The notes under the pieces were generated by a model. That model worked only from the letters and a program-made list of their open reading frames with translations, made no database searches and had not been told where the DNA came from. A stretch of DNA of 64,000 nt from Deltaproteobacteria bacterium (GTDB lineage Bacteria; Myxococcota; Myxococcia; Myxococcales; SZAS-1): positions 44,858-108,857 of the forward strand of contig JAFEBB010000020.1 in NCBI GenBank assembly GCA_018266075.1. The letters are read 5' to 3'. Of this stretch, positions 25,085 to 34,046 are shown piece after piece. Within the stretch, counting starts at the first letter, position 1. Each line of letters starts with the position of its first letter. The position numbers were made by a program, and so were the translations under genes.

Positions 25085-26152
25085 TCAGCGTCGCGTGGGC
25101 GCGATGGCGTCCGCGGGCACAGGTGGGCGGCGGAAGGCGCGGCCCTCGCGCAGCAACCGCGCGGCCTCGAGGAACGGCTCAATAGTACAGTGCAGAATGC
25201 CGCGGTAGTGATTGTCGTCGAACTCGCGAATGCCAAATCGGATGGGCGCGTCGCGGGGCGGGCGATAGAGCGTTCCAAAGATCGTGTCCCAGAGGGTGAG
25301 CACGTTTCCGTAGTTCGTATCGAAGATGTCCCGCGAGTGGTGCATCTGGTGCATCACCGGGCTGACCACGATGCGATCGAGCACCGGGCCAAAGCTCACC
25401 GGGATGTGCGAGTGCGTGAGCTTGGAGGTGAAGCTCTTGAGCAGCATGAACGCCACCACGCCGCCGCTCTGTGCAGAGAAGCTCAGCGCGTCGATGTCGC
25501 TGGGGAAGACCACGCTCGTGAACAGCAGCGAGCCCAGGAAGCCGACCTGCGTTTGCAGCGCGTCGTCGACGGGGTGTAGCCGGGTGATCACCGCCGGGTT
25601 CAGCTGCTGCGAGTAGTGGTGCACCTTGTGAAATTGCCAGAGCAGCGGGACCTGGTGACTCGCGCGATGAATCGCATAGAAGCCGAGCTCGCCGCCGAGC
25701 ATCGCGAGCACGAAGGCGATGACCATCTGCGCGGGCGTGGGCAGGCCGAGCACGGCCGCCGACAGCGTCGCGAAGCCCGGGCGGCTGTAGAGCGCGAGTT
25801 GCTGGAGCCAGCCCGCGTAGACGGTCACGCCGAGCACCAGGCTCACGCCAACCATGAACTGGCGGCGGATGCCAAGCACGTCGAGCAAGAGGAACTTGAG
25901 ATCGATCCAGAACGAGCGGTGCGCCGCGAGCGAGGCGGGGAAGATGTAGCGCACGCCTGCGGAGAGCGAGCGCGGGGTGCCGCGGCCGGCGACGAGCGCA
26001 TAGAACGCGAGGCCCACCACGGAGTAGGCGAGGATGCCGCGCCAATAGAGGAGCCCCACGCCCACGGGGCGCACCCAGAACTGCTCCCAGAGCGCCGGGA
26101 CGTCGACGATGGCCGTGACGCTTCGCCAGAGCTCGCCTGCGTCGACCGACAT
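25085..26152 (-). CDS. Sterol desaturase/fatty acid hydroxylase family protein
   Basis: A 355-residue integral membrane di-iron oxygenase. The His boxes HRASH (162-166), HKVHH (175-179) and HQMHH (268-272) match the fatty acid hydroxylase superfamily. NYGNVLTLWDTIFGTLYRPP is the conserved segment after the last box. At least four hydrophobic helices precede and interleave with the boxes. Members hydroxylate or desaturate sterols, carotenoids or alkylglycerols with O2. It leads a minus-strand set (VOC, GNAT, OmpA) and is divergent from the acyltransferase, with 104 bp between the two starts. Confidence 0.86.
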   Translation of the reverse strand: MSVDAGELWRSVTAIVDVPALWEQFWVRPVGVGLLYWRGILAYSVVGLAFYALVAGRGTPRSLSAGVRYIFPASLAAHRSFWIDLKFLLLDVLGIRRQFMVGVSLVLGVTVYAGWLQQLALYSRPGFATLSAAVLGLPTPAQMVIAFVLAMLGGELGFYAIHRASHQVPLLWQFHKVHHYSQQLNPAVITRLHPVDDALQTQVGFLGSLLFTSVVFPSDIDALSFSAQSGGVVAFMLLKSFTSKLTHSHIPVSFGPVLDRIVVSPVMHQMHHSRDIFDTNYGNVLTLWDTIFGTLYRPPRDAPIRFGIREFDDNHYRGILHCTIEPFLEAARLLREGRAFRRPPVPADAIAPTRR

Positions 26153-26256
26153 GCGCGAATCCTACACCGTCGAGGCGCGGCGCCGAGGCGATTGGTCGCT
26201 CGCTCGGCTTGATCACCAGCCTCGACCGGCGCTGCAATCGCGGTAACCTCGGAGCG

Positions 26257-27387
26257 ATGACGTACGTCCGCTCGCTCGACGGCATGCGCGCGCTCGCGGT
26301 GGCGCTGGTCATGCTGTACCACTTCGGTGTGCTCGAGTGCGGCTGGCTCGGCGTGCAGCTCTTCTTCGTGCTCTCGGGCTTCTTGATCACCCAGATCCTG
26401 GTGAGCCAGCGCGAGAACCGCTTCGGCGCGTACCTGGGCCGCTTCTACAAGCGCCGCGCGCTGCGGATCTTTCCGCTCTTCTATCTGTACGCGGGCACTT
26501 TCGCGCTGTCGTACGCGCTCACCGGGCATCCCGCCTTCTCGCGCGCGCAGCTCGCGCTCTTGTTCGGCTACGCGTTCAACGTGGCGCAGGTGCTGAACGG
26601 CGTCGGCGACCAGCATTGGGTCTCGCACCTGTGGTCGCTCGCGGTCGAGGAGCAGTTCTATTTGATATGGCCGTTGATTGTATTCATCCTGTCGCCGCGG
26701 GCGCTGCGGGTCTTCGCGATGGGGCTTCTCATCGCCTGCCCGCTGGCGCGGCTCTTCGTCTCCATCCACTTCTTCGATTGGGCGGGCGGGCTGATTCATC
26801 CCGACCTGGGAACGTTCGTGTACCGGCTCACGCCATTTCAGCTCGACGCCTTTGCTGCCGGAGCGCTCGTGGGACTCGGCCCCACGCGCGCGCACCCGCG
26901 TCGGCGCTTCGCGATTGCCCTCGTGGCGGTCGCGGTGCTCGGGGCGCTCAACCTGCTCGCCATGCGGCACCTGAACGTGCCCGCGGAAGACTCCGGGCTG
27001 ACGACGTTCGGCTATCCGCAGGACATGGTCTTCGGGAAGCAGTTCGTCTGGGGCTTCTCGCTGATCAACTTCCTCGGCGCGGAGCTGGTGCGCACCTGCA
27101 TCACGCCGGGGGCCGCGTTCAAGCTGCTCGAGCATCCCGCGCTGGTCGCGATGGGGCGCATCTCATACGGGCTCTACGTGTACCACCTCGCGATTCGCGA
27201 GCTGATCCTCACGTTCCTGCGCCACGCGCCCTCGACGCTCGAGCTCGTTGGACTATTTATTATCTACATTGTCGCGTCGTTCGCGCTGGCGGCGGTGAGC
27301 TGGCGCTTCTTCGAGTCGCGAATCCTGGCATTGAAGGATCGGCCGTGGCGTTCTGCGCCCGCGCTGAGCCCCTCGGTGGACGCGTGA
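26257..27387 (+). CDS. Acyltransferase-3 family membrane protein
   Basis: A 376-residue integral membrane acyltransferase that O-acylates sugars or lipids (OafA/ExoZ type). MTYVRSLDGMRALAVALVMLYHFG carries the catalytic-type motif RALAVxxVMxxH. LGVQLFFVLSGFLITQILVSQ and FYKRRALRIFPLFYLY follow, then SHLWSLAVEEQFYLIWP, all in family order. Several hydrophobic helices fill the rest. ATG at 26257 is used; the earlier in-frame start would add 16 residues lacking family features. Its stop overlaps the next GTG by 4 nt, so it is coupled to a glycosyltransferase, consistent with polysaccharide or glycolipid modification. Confidence 0.86.
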   Translation: MTYVRSLDGMRALAVALVMLYHFGVLECGWLGVQLFFVLSGFLITQILVSQRENRFGAYLGRFYKRRALRIFPLFYLYAGTFALSYALTGHPAFSRAQLALLFGYAFNVAQVLNGVGDQHWVSHLWSLAVEEQFYLIWPLIVFILSPRALRVFAMGLLIACPLARLFVSIHFFDWAGGLIHPDLGTFVYRLTPFQLDAFAAGALVGLGPTRAHPRRRFAIALVAVAVLGALNLLAMRHLNVPAEDSGLTTFGYPQDMVFGKQFVWGFSLINFLGAELVRTCITPGAAFKLLEHPALVAMGRISYGLYVYHLAIRELILTFLRHAPSTLELVGLFIIYIVASFALAAVSWRFFESRILALKDRPWRSAPALSPSVDA

Positions 27388-28559
27388 GCTCTCGTGCGTT
27401 CTTGGCGCTGGCGGCGCTGCTCGCCGTGGTCGCGCTCGCGCCGCTGGGGGAGCTGGCGTTCATCCCGGGCATCGTCGCGGAACTGCCGCGCATGGACTTC
27501 ATCGAGTACTGGGGCGCCGCCAAGCTGCTCGTGAGCCACCAGAACCCCTACGACGCGTCGATCATGGCCACGCTGCAGGCCGCAGCCGGGCGCACCGAGC
27601 CGGTGGTGATGATGTGGAATCCACCCTGGGCGCTCGCGTTCGTGTTGCCGCTGGCGGCGCTTCCGCTCGAGGCGGCGCATGCGCTGTGGCTGATCGTGCA
27701 GCTCGGCGCGCTCGGCCTGGCATGCGCGCGGCTCTGGCGGCGCTTCTGCGGGGCGCCCGAGCTTCGCCCCCTGGCCGTGGCGATGCCGATCGCGTTCTTG
27801 CCGGTCTTCTCGGCGATGCTGGTGGGCCAGGTGGCGCCGCTGCTGCTGCTGGGCGTGGCGCTCTTCCTCGACTGCTCCGACGAGAACCGCGACGTCTCCG
27901 CTGGCCTCGCGCTCGCGTTGATTGCGGTGAAGCCGCACGCGCTGTTGCTGCTCGGGCTCGCGGTGGGCGTGCAGGCGCTGCGCGAGCGACGGTGGAGGCT
28001 GATTGTCTCATCAGCGGTGGCGCTGGCGGTGCTGGCGGGGCTGGCGTCGATCTTCGATCCGCACGTGCTCGCGCAATACGCCGACGTGATGCTGCACCAC
28101 GGGCCAGCGCAGTACCGGCCGCCGACGCTTGGCTATCTGCTGCGGCTCGCGGTCGCGCCGCACGTGTTCGCGGTGCAGTTCGTGCCCGTGGCGCTCGGGC
28201 TCGCGTGGCTCGCGCGGCAGCTCTGGGTGCACGGCGCGCGCTGGAGCTGGCGCGCGCAGCTCTCCCCGCTGATCCTGGTCTCGCTGCTCACGTCGCCGTA
28301 TGGCGCGTGGCCCTTCGACCTGGTGCTGCTGCTGGTGCCGACGCTGGAGATTGCGTCGGGGCTCGCGCGCGGCACCGACACGCGCGGGCGCGTGCTGGCG
28401 CTCGGGTTCCTCGCGCTGAATGCGTTCGCGGCGGTACGCGCTGCGCTCGGCGCGGACTACCTCGAGTTCGTGTGGCTCACCCCGGCCATCACCGCGCTCT
28501 ACGCCATCGGCCGCAGCCAGCTTCAGGGGCCGCCGACGGTGAAGCCCGCGGCGGCGTAG
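27384..28559 (+). CDS. GT87-type (DUF2029) membrane glycosyltransferase
   Basis: A 391-residue polytopic membrane protein of the GT87/DUF2029 group, which uses polyprenyl-phospho-sugars. The loop motif PRMDFIEYWGAAKLLVSHQNPYDASIM and MMWNPPWALAFVLPLAALP are typical. AVKPHALLLLGLAVG and LTSPYGAWPFDLVLLL mark later conserved loops. GTG at 27384 forms a GTGA overlap with the acyltransferase stop. Its last 37 bp overlap the end of the convergent GT-C gene. Donor and acceptor unknown. Confidence 0.8.
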   Translation: MSSRAFLALAALLAVVALAPLGELAFIPGIVAELPRMDFIEYWGAAKLLVSHQNPYDASIMATLQAAAGRTEPVVMMWNPPWALAFVLPLAALPLEAAHALWLIVQLGALGLACARLWRRFCGAPELRPLAVAMPIAFLPVFSAMLVGQVAPLLLLGVALFLDCSDENRDVSAGLALALIAVKPHALLLLGLAVGVQALRERRWRLIVSSAVALAVLAGLASIFDPHVLAQYADVMLHHGPAQYRPPTLGYLLRLAVAPHVFAVQFVPVALGLAWLARQLWVHGARWSWRAQLSPLILVSLLTSPYGAWPFDLVLLLVPTLEIASGLARGTDTRGRVLALGFLALNAFAAVRAALGADYLEFVWLTPAITALYAIGRSQLQGPPTVKPAAA

Positions 28560-30148
28560 CGCGCGGCCACGTCGCTGCGGACGAGCAGGTTGAAGTAGCC
28601 GTCGCACAAGCGCGTGCTCGCCGGGAGGTAGGTCGTGGCGATCGCGTCGGCCGTGGCGCCGCGCGCGCGCTCCCGGCCGGCGTAGCCCGCGAAGCGCTCT
28701 TGCAGGCCGTCGTCGTCGAGCAGGCGCCGCATGGGGTAGGCGGAGATCGGCTCGCTGCCGAGGAACATGTTGCCCCAGATCCACACCTCCGGTCGCCGCT
28801 CGACGACCGTCGCGGGATCGAACTTTCCCCACACCACCGGCTCGGTCACCGGCTGGTGGGCGATGGCCATGTCCGAGAGGCCGTGCAGGTCGATGACCTG
28901 GAGCGCGTCGTCGAAGTACTTGAGGCGCTGGAAGTCGGTCTGGGCCACGGCGCCGCCGGCGCTCGCCTGACGAAGGCGCTGGGCCAGGGGCAGCTCGCAG
29001 GAGAACTGCTCGAGGGTCATGGGCCACTGCGCGCGCGCGAAGCTCAGCCGCGCCAGCGGATGGTTCAGCGCCTGGCCGAGCTCGATCACGGCGAGCAGCG
29101 CCACCAGCGCGAGCGCGACCTGGCGAGCGCGGGTCGGCGCGAAGATCGCCGCGTGGGCCAGGCTGGCCGCAGCGAGCACCGCCGGGAGCGCGAGGAAGCG
29201 TCCGCCGCCGTAGCAATCGCCGCCCGCGTAGACGATCTCCGCCGTCGCGCCCAGCGCAGCCAGCACGAGGAAGAGCTGTCGAAGGCGACGCTCCGGCGCC
29301 CAGCCCCTCATGGCCAGCGCGACGACGCCCGCGAGCAGCGCCGCCGCGGCCAGCAAGCCAGGCTGCTCGCCGAGGTAGGTCGCGAGGTAGTGCCAGCCGT
29401 CGCGAACCTCGTTCCAGCGCGAGGCCGAGGTCTTGGCGTAGTACGTGTTCGGCGCGACGTAACCGAAGTGGTGCCAGTGCCACGCGAAGTACGCCGCGAC
29501 CAGCGCCAGGAACGCTGCCCAAGCCATCGCTGCCGCGCGACGGCCGCTCTGCACCGTGGCGGCGAGGAGCGCCCAGCCACCGAGCGCGAGGCCTTCCGGA
29601 CGCGCGAGGAAGGCCAGGAACGCCAGCGCCGCCATCCCCGCGAGGCGCGGCGGGCTCCAGCGGTCGAACACCACCACCGCGCCCACGAGCGCGAGGCCGA
29701 GCGTCACGTAGAGCGGCGTCTCGAGCAGGTACGAGGCGCCGTCGGCGAGCGCAGGCGTGGCGCCGAGGAGCAGGCCGCCCAGCGCGGCGCCCGCGACACG
29801 GATCGCAGGCCGGCGCTCGCGGAGCAGGAAGAACGTCAGGGCCATCGCGAGCAGCCCGACGGCCACGTGCATCACGAGCGTCACCCAGAACGTGGTGCGC
29901 ACGATGTCGCCGCCGGTCAGGGCGACCACGAGCGACTTGAGGAGCAGATCGAGCACGCTGGTGAAGCCGTCGACGGCCCCGGCGCCTGCGTTCCAGTCCA
30001 GCGCGCCGCGCGCCAGCAGGTGGCGCTCGTAGACCATGAGGATGAAGGCGTCATCGATGTTGGCGGCGGTGGCCCCGGCGAAGCTGCCGAGGCTCGCGAG
30101 CACCACGAGCACGGTCCCCAGGCCCAACGCCGCTGCTCGCCGGATCAT
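28523..30148 (-). CDS. GT-C type membrane glycosyltransferase
   Basis: A 541-residue polytopic membrane protein. The first periplasmic loop has NIDDAFILMVYERHLLARGALDWNAGAGAVDGFTSVLDLLL, the DDAF...G...VxGxTS pattern of GT-C enzymes related to ArnT and arabinofuranosyltransferases. About ten further hydrophobic helices precede a C-terminal soluble domain (about 385-541: DFQRLKYFDDALQVIDLHGLSD, PEVWIWGN). It probably moves a sugar from a lipid-phosphate donor to an envelope acceptor. ATG at 30148 begins the first helix; upstream in-frame sequence is Cys/Pro-rich and not membrane-like. Confidence 0.78.
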   Translation of the reverse strand: MIRRAAALGLGTVLVVLASLGSFAGATAANIDDAFILMVYERHLLARGALDWNAGAGAVDGFTSVLDLLLKSLVVALTGGDIVRTTFWVTLVMHVAVGLLAMALTFFLLRERRPAIRVAGAALGGLLLGATPALADGASYLLETPLYVTLGLALVGAVVVFDRWSPPRLAGMAALAFLAFLARPEGLALGGWALLAATVQSGRRAAAMAWAAFLALVAAYFAWHWHHFGYVAPNTYYAKTSASRWNEVRDGWHYLATYLGEQPGLLAAAALLAGVVALAMRGWAPERRLRQLFLVLAALGATAEIVYAGGDCYGGGRFLALPAVLAAASLAHAAIFAPTRARQVALALVALLAVIELGQALNHPLARLSFARAQWPMTLEQFSCELPLAQRLRQASAGGAVAQTDFQRLKYFDDALQVIDLHGLSDMAIAHQPVTEPVVWGKFDPATVVERRPEVWIWGNMFLGSEPISAYPMRRLLDDDGLQERFAGYAGRERARGATADAIATTYLPASTRLCDGYFNLLVRSDVAARYAAAGFTVGGP

Positions 30149-30335
30149 TCGAGCGGGCAGGGTACCACGCGCGGTGCGAAAGCTGGCTGGCGGCGGGCAA
30201 GCAGCGCAGAAGGCCGCAGGCGCCCACGGATCTCTGCAACGCTTTCTGCCTCCGAGCTGGGGGCTGGCCAGTGTCAGGGTGATGCGGTAGCACAGACGGT
30301 CGCCGGAAGACGGGCGAGCGGGGTGCCGGCATCGC

Positions 30336-32966
30336 ATGACCACGGAAGTCGCGCCGCAGATCGCCTCGGCCACGCCGATGATGCGGCAGTACCTCGAGGT
30401 GAAGGCGCGCTACCCCGACGCCATCCTCTTCTTCCGGCTCGGCGACTTCTACGAGATGTTCTTCGACGACGCCACGCGCGCCGCGGAGATCCTGCAGATC
30501 ACGCTGACGGCGCGCTCCAAGGGCGACGACCGCGTGCCCATGTGCGGCGTGCCGTACCACGCGGCCAAGGGCTACATCGCCAAGCTGGTGGAGCGCGGGC
30601 TCAAGGTGGCGATCTGCGATCAGGTGTCGGAGGCGGGCGGGCCGGGCATCGTGCAGCGCGAGGTCACCCGCGTGGTCACGCCGGGCATGGCCCTCGACGA
30701 GGACCTCACCGAGCCCCGCGAGAATCGCTTCCTGGCTGCCGTGGCCTTGGACGACGAGCGCGCGGGCCTGGCGCTGCTGGATGCGTCGACCGGCGAGTTC
30801 CGCGCGGGCAGCGTTCCGCGCGCGCAGCTCCTCGAGGAGCTGGCCCGGGTGGCGCCGCGCGAGCTGGTGGTGGCGCGCGACGAGGTCGAGCCGCTGCGCG
30901 CGCTGGTCCAGGTGCTGCCCCAGGCGCCCGCGCTCAACACGCTCGCGGATGAGAGCTTCGAGCCCTCGCGCGCGCGCGGGCTGCTCACCTCCCACTTCGG
31001 CGTCGCGTCGCTGGATGGATTTGGGCTCGGTGACGACGCGCTGGCCGTGGCCGCGGCGGGCGCGGCGTTTCGCTACCTCTGCGATACGCAAAAGGCGAAG
31101 CCCGCGCACGTGGACCGCATCGCCCAGCTCTCGGGGCGCGGCTCCCTGCGGCTCGACGAGAGCTCGCGCGCCAATCTGGAGATCCTGCGGACGCTTCGCG
31201 ACGGCAAGCGGCAAGGCTCGCTGGTTGGCCTCCTGGATCGCACGGCGACGGCGGTGGGCGGGCGCATGCTCGCGTCGTGGCTGGTGCAGCCGCTCTACGA
31301 GCTCCAGGAGATCGACGCGCGCCTCGACGCCGTCGACGAGCTCCGCGGCCAGGCCGTGCGGCGCGAGGAGGTCGGCAGCCTGCTTCGTGAGGTGAGCGAT
31401 CTCGAGCGGCTCACGTCGCGGCTGGCGCTGGGGCAGGGAAACGCGCGGGACCTGGCCGCGCTGGCGCGCTCGCTCTCCGTGCTGCCCCAGGTGGCCGAGC
31501 GACTCGCCGGCTGCAGCGCGTCGTTGCTGAGAGCGCAGCTCGCGCCGCTGGGCACGCTCGGGGATCTCGCTCAGCTCCTGCGCGGTGCCGTCGCCGACGA
31601 GCCCCCGGCCATCACCCGCGAGGGCGGCATGATTCGCCGCGGGTGGAACCAGGAGCTCGACAAGCTCCTGGACGTGATGACCCGCGGCAAGGACGTGCTC
31701 CTGGCGCTGGAGTCGCGCGAGAAGGAGCGCACCGGCATCGGCTCACTGAAGGTCCGGTTCAACAAGGTCTTTGGCTACTACCTCGAGGTCACCAAGCCCA
31801 ACCTGCACCTCGTTCCCAAAGACTGGATCCGCAAGCAGACCACCGCCGGCGGAGAGCGCTTCGTCACGGAGGAGCTGAAGGAGCACGAGGAGCTGGTGCT
31901 CACCGCCGAGGAGAAGCGCGTGGCTTTGGAGCTGCGCATCTTCGAGGAGCTGCGGCAGCACGTCGTGTCGCGGGCGACCAAGCTGCGCGAGGCCGCGGCC
32001 GCCGTGGGCGTGGTGGACGCGCTCTGCAGCTTCGCGCGCAGCGCCGCCGAGCACGGCTACTGCCGGCCGGTCGTCGACGATGGGAGCTTGCTGGAGATCG
32101 TCGAAGGGCGGCACCCGGTGGTGGAGCGCAACCTCGGCGGCGAGTCGTTCGTGCCCAACGACCTGCGGCTCGACGGCGAGAATCAGCAGCTGTTGGTCAT
32201 CACCGGGCCGAACATGGCGGGCAAGAGCACGGTGATGCGCCAGGCCGCGCTGATCACGTTGATGGCCCAGGCCGGGAGCTTCGTGCCCGCCAAGCGCGCC
32301 CGGGTGGGCCGCTGCGATCGGATCTTCACGCGCGTGGGCGCGAGCGACAACCTGGCCAAGGGGCAGTCCACCTTCATGGTGGAGATGACCGAGACCGCCA
32401 ACATCCTCCACAACGCCACCGCGCGCTCGCTGGTCATCCTCGACGAGATCGGCCGCGGCACCAGCACCTTCGACGGCCTGTCCATCGCCTGGGCCGTGGC
32501 CGAGCACCTGCACGACACCGTGGGGGCGCGCACGCTCTTCGCCACGCACTACCACGAGCTCACCGACCTCGCCCGCGAGAAGGCCCGGGTGAAGAACGCC
32601 ACCATCGCCGTGAAGGAGTGGCAGGGGCGCGTCATCTTCCTGCGCAAGCTCATCGAGGGCGGGGCCAGCCGCAGCTACGGCATCGAGGTGGCCAAGCTCG
32701 CCGGGCTGCCCGCGGGCGTGCTCGGGCGCGCGCGGGAGATCCTCAAGAACCTCGAGGCCGGCGAGCTCGACGCCGAGGGCCGGGCGCAGCTCGCCCGCGG
32801 CCGCAAGAAGCAGGACGTGAACCAGCTCGGGCTCTTCGCGCGAGAGGGGCCGCCGCCTGCCTCATCGGCCATCGAAAACGATCTGCGCGCCCTCGCCATC
32901 GACGGGCTCACCCCGCTCGAGGCGCTGAACCTGCTCGCGCAGTGGAAGAAGAAGCTGGGCCCGTAG
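30336..32966 (+). CDS. mutS: DNA mismatch repair protein MutS
   Basis: An 876-residue MutS, which recognises mismatches and starts repair with MutL. The mismatch-contact motif FYE (residues 38-40, in GDFYEMFFDDA) is intact. Connector and clamp domains follow, with IGSLKVRFNKVFGYYLEVTK and WIRKQTTAGGERF. The ATPase has Walker A GPNMAGKST (624-632), then STFMVEMTE, DEIGRGTSTFDG (Walker B and signature) and FATHYHEL. Length is normal. Divergent from the GT-C gene with 187 bp between starts; convergent with the DUF2135-like lipoprotein, stops 6 bp apart. Confidence 0.97.
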   Translation: MTTEVAPQIASATPMMRQYLEVKARYPDAILFFRLGDFYEMFFDDATRAAEILQITLTARSKGDDRVPMCGVPYHAAKGYIAKLVERGLKVAICDQVSEAGGPGIVQREVTRVVTPGMALDEDLTEPRENRFLAAVALDDERAGLALLDASTGEFRAGSVPRAQLLEELARVAPRELVVARDEVEPLRALVQVLPQAPALNTLADESFEPSRARGLLTSHFGVASLDGFGLGDDALAVAAAGAAFRYLCDTQKAKPAHVDRIAQLSGRGSLRLDESSRANLEILRTLRDGKRQGSLVGLLDRTATAVGGRMLASWLVQPLYELQEIDARLDAVDELRGQAVRREEVGSLLREVSDLERLTSRLALGQGNARDLAALARSLSVLPQVAERLAGCSASLLRAQLAPLGTLGDLAQLLRGAVADEPPAITREGGMIRRGWNQELDKLLDVMTRGKDVLLALESREKERTGIGSLKVRFNKVFGYYLEVTKPNLHLVPKDWIRKQTTAGGERFVTEELKEHEELVLTAEEKRVALELRIFEELRQHVVSRATKLREAAAAVGVVDALCSFARSAAEHGYCRPVVDDGSLLEIVEGRHPVVERNLGGESFVPNDLRLDGENQQLLVITGPNMAGKSTVMRQAALITLMAQAGSFVPAKRARVGRCDRIFTRVGASDNLAKGQSTFMVEMTETANILHNATARSLVILDEIGRGTSTFDGLSIAWAVAEHLHDTVGARTLFATHYHELTDLAREKARVKNATIAVKEWQGRVIFLRKLIEGGASRSYGIEVAKLAGLPAGVLGRAREILKNLEAGELDAEGRAQLARGRKKQDVNQLGLFAREGPPPASSAIENDLRALAIDGLTPLEALNLLAQWKKKLGP

Positions 32967-32972
32967 ACCCAG

Positions 32973-33869
32973 CTACTGGGTCACGTTGATGGTGGCCACC
33001 TGGTGGCCGCAGATCGCCGAGCTGCAGAAGTCCGCGCCGGAGATGGAGCCGCAGTACGTCCAGAGCGCGCCGTTGGCGCGCACCTGGATGCCGTAGTTCG
33101 ACGACGAGGCGTTGTTGCAGTCCTGGTAGTAGTCCACGAATACGCCGTACTGCCCCAGCGGGTAGGTGTTGCCGCTGTAGATCACGTTCTCGATGTTCAC
33201 GCCGTCGCCCTGGCTGCCCGCGAAGCAGCCGGCGTTCGAGTCGCGATCGAGCGAGCCGCCGCCCGAGCACTGGCGGTTCTCGTACCAGACGGTGCAGGCG
33301 TCGGGCTGGGCCACGTGGATGTCGAGATCCTCCGGATCGTCGAAGCTGAGCGTGAACTGGAGGCCGCCGTTGGCGCCGTGGAGCACGCAGATGCCGTTCT
33401 CGCAGTCGAAGCCGTTGGGGCAGCCGAGCTCGCTGCAGCTGCCGCCGTCCACCACGTAGCCCACGCCGCCGTTGATGTCGGGCATGTTCTGCGGGCAGGT
33501 GCCGCCCACGGTGGTGCCGGTGCCGTTGCTGGTGGTGCCGCTGGCGCTGGTGGTGCCGCTGCCCGCGGTGCCGCTGGGCTCGACGCACACGCCGCTGGAG
33601 TCGGCGAGGTTGCTGCAGCATTGGGCGTCGTTGCCCACGCCCACCACGCGACCGTCCACCGCGCAGCCGCCGGTGGTGCCGCCCGTGGTGGTGGTGTTCG
33701 TGCCCGAGGACGTGGTGCCGTTGCCGTTGGTGCCCGCGCCGCTGGTGCTGGTGGTGTGGCCGGTGGAGCCCGAGCCGCCGCTGGTGGTGACGTGCGAGTC
33801 GACGGTGGAAGTGCCCCCGCAGGCCGCGACACCCAGCAACAGCGCGGAAATGATCAAGCTCCGGTTCAT
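32973..33869 (-). CDS. Lipoprotein with DUF2135-like C-terminal domain
   Basis: A 298-residue lipoprotein (signal MNRSLIISALLLGVAAC). Two Gly/Thr/Ser-rich linkers (about 20-70 and 95-125) flank a Cys module. The C-terminal half reads DDPEDLDIHVAQPDACTVWYENRQC, GGSLDRDSNAGC, then GQYGVFVDYYQDC. This mirrors the DUF2135 core of the YfaP-like protein at 3589-4302 (DLDLHV, GGALEVDDTDG, GVYEVAVAAYD), with extra cysteines. A surface or periplasmic binding role is likely but unproven. ATG 33869 is used for the lipobox; GAGAGGT precedes it. Confidence 0.75.
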   Translation of the reverse strand: MNRSLIISALLLGVAACGGTSTVDSHVTTSGGSGSTGHTTSTSGAGTNGNGTTSSGTNTTTTGGTTGGCAVDGRVVGVGNDAQCCSNLADSSGVCVEPSGTAGSGTTSASGTTSNGTGTTVGGTCPQNMPDINGGVGYVVDGGSCSELGCPNGFDCENGICVLHGANGGLQFTLSFDDPEDLDIHVAQPDACTVWYENRQCSGGGSLDRDSNAGCFAGSQGDGVNIENVIYSGNTYPLGQYGVFVDYYQDCNNASSSNYGIQVRANGALWTYCGSISGADFCSSAICGHQVATINVTQ

Positions 33870-34046
33870 GCGCGTACCTCTCCAAAAAGCGGCGGCCACC
33901 TTACCTCAACGGCCCGCCAAGCGAGAGGACGCCCGGTCAACTTTCCGGACGAACCGACACGCCTGTAGCAGGAAATTTGCTCAGGTGTGATCCCCATGGT
34001 CCCCTTGTCCTACATGCGCTGATCATGCGCGTGGGGAGCGGACCCG

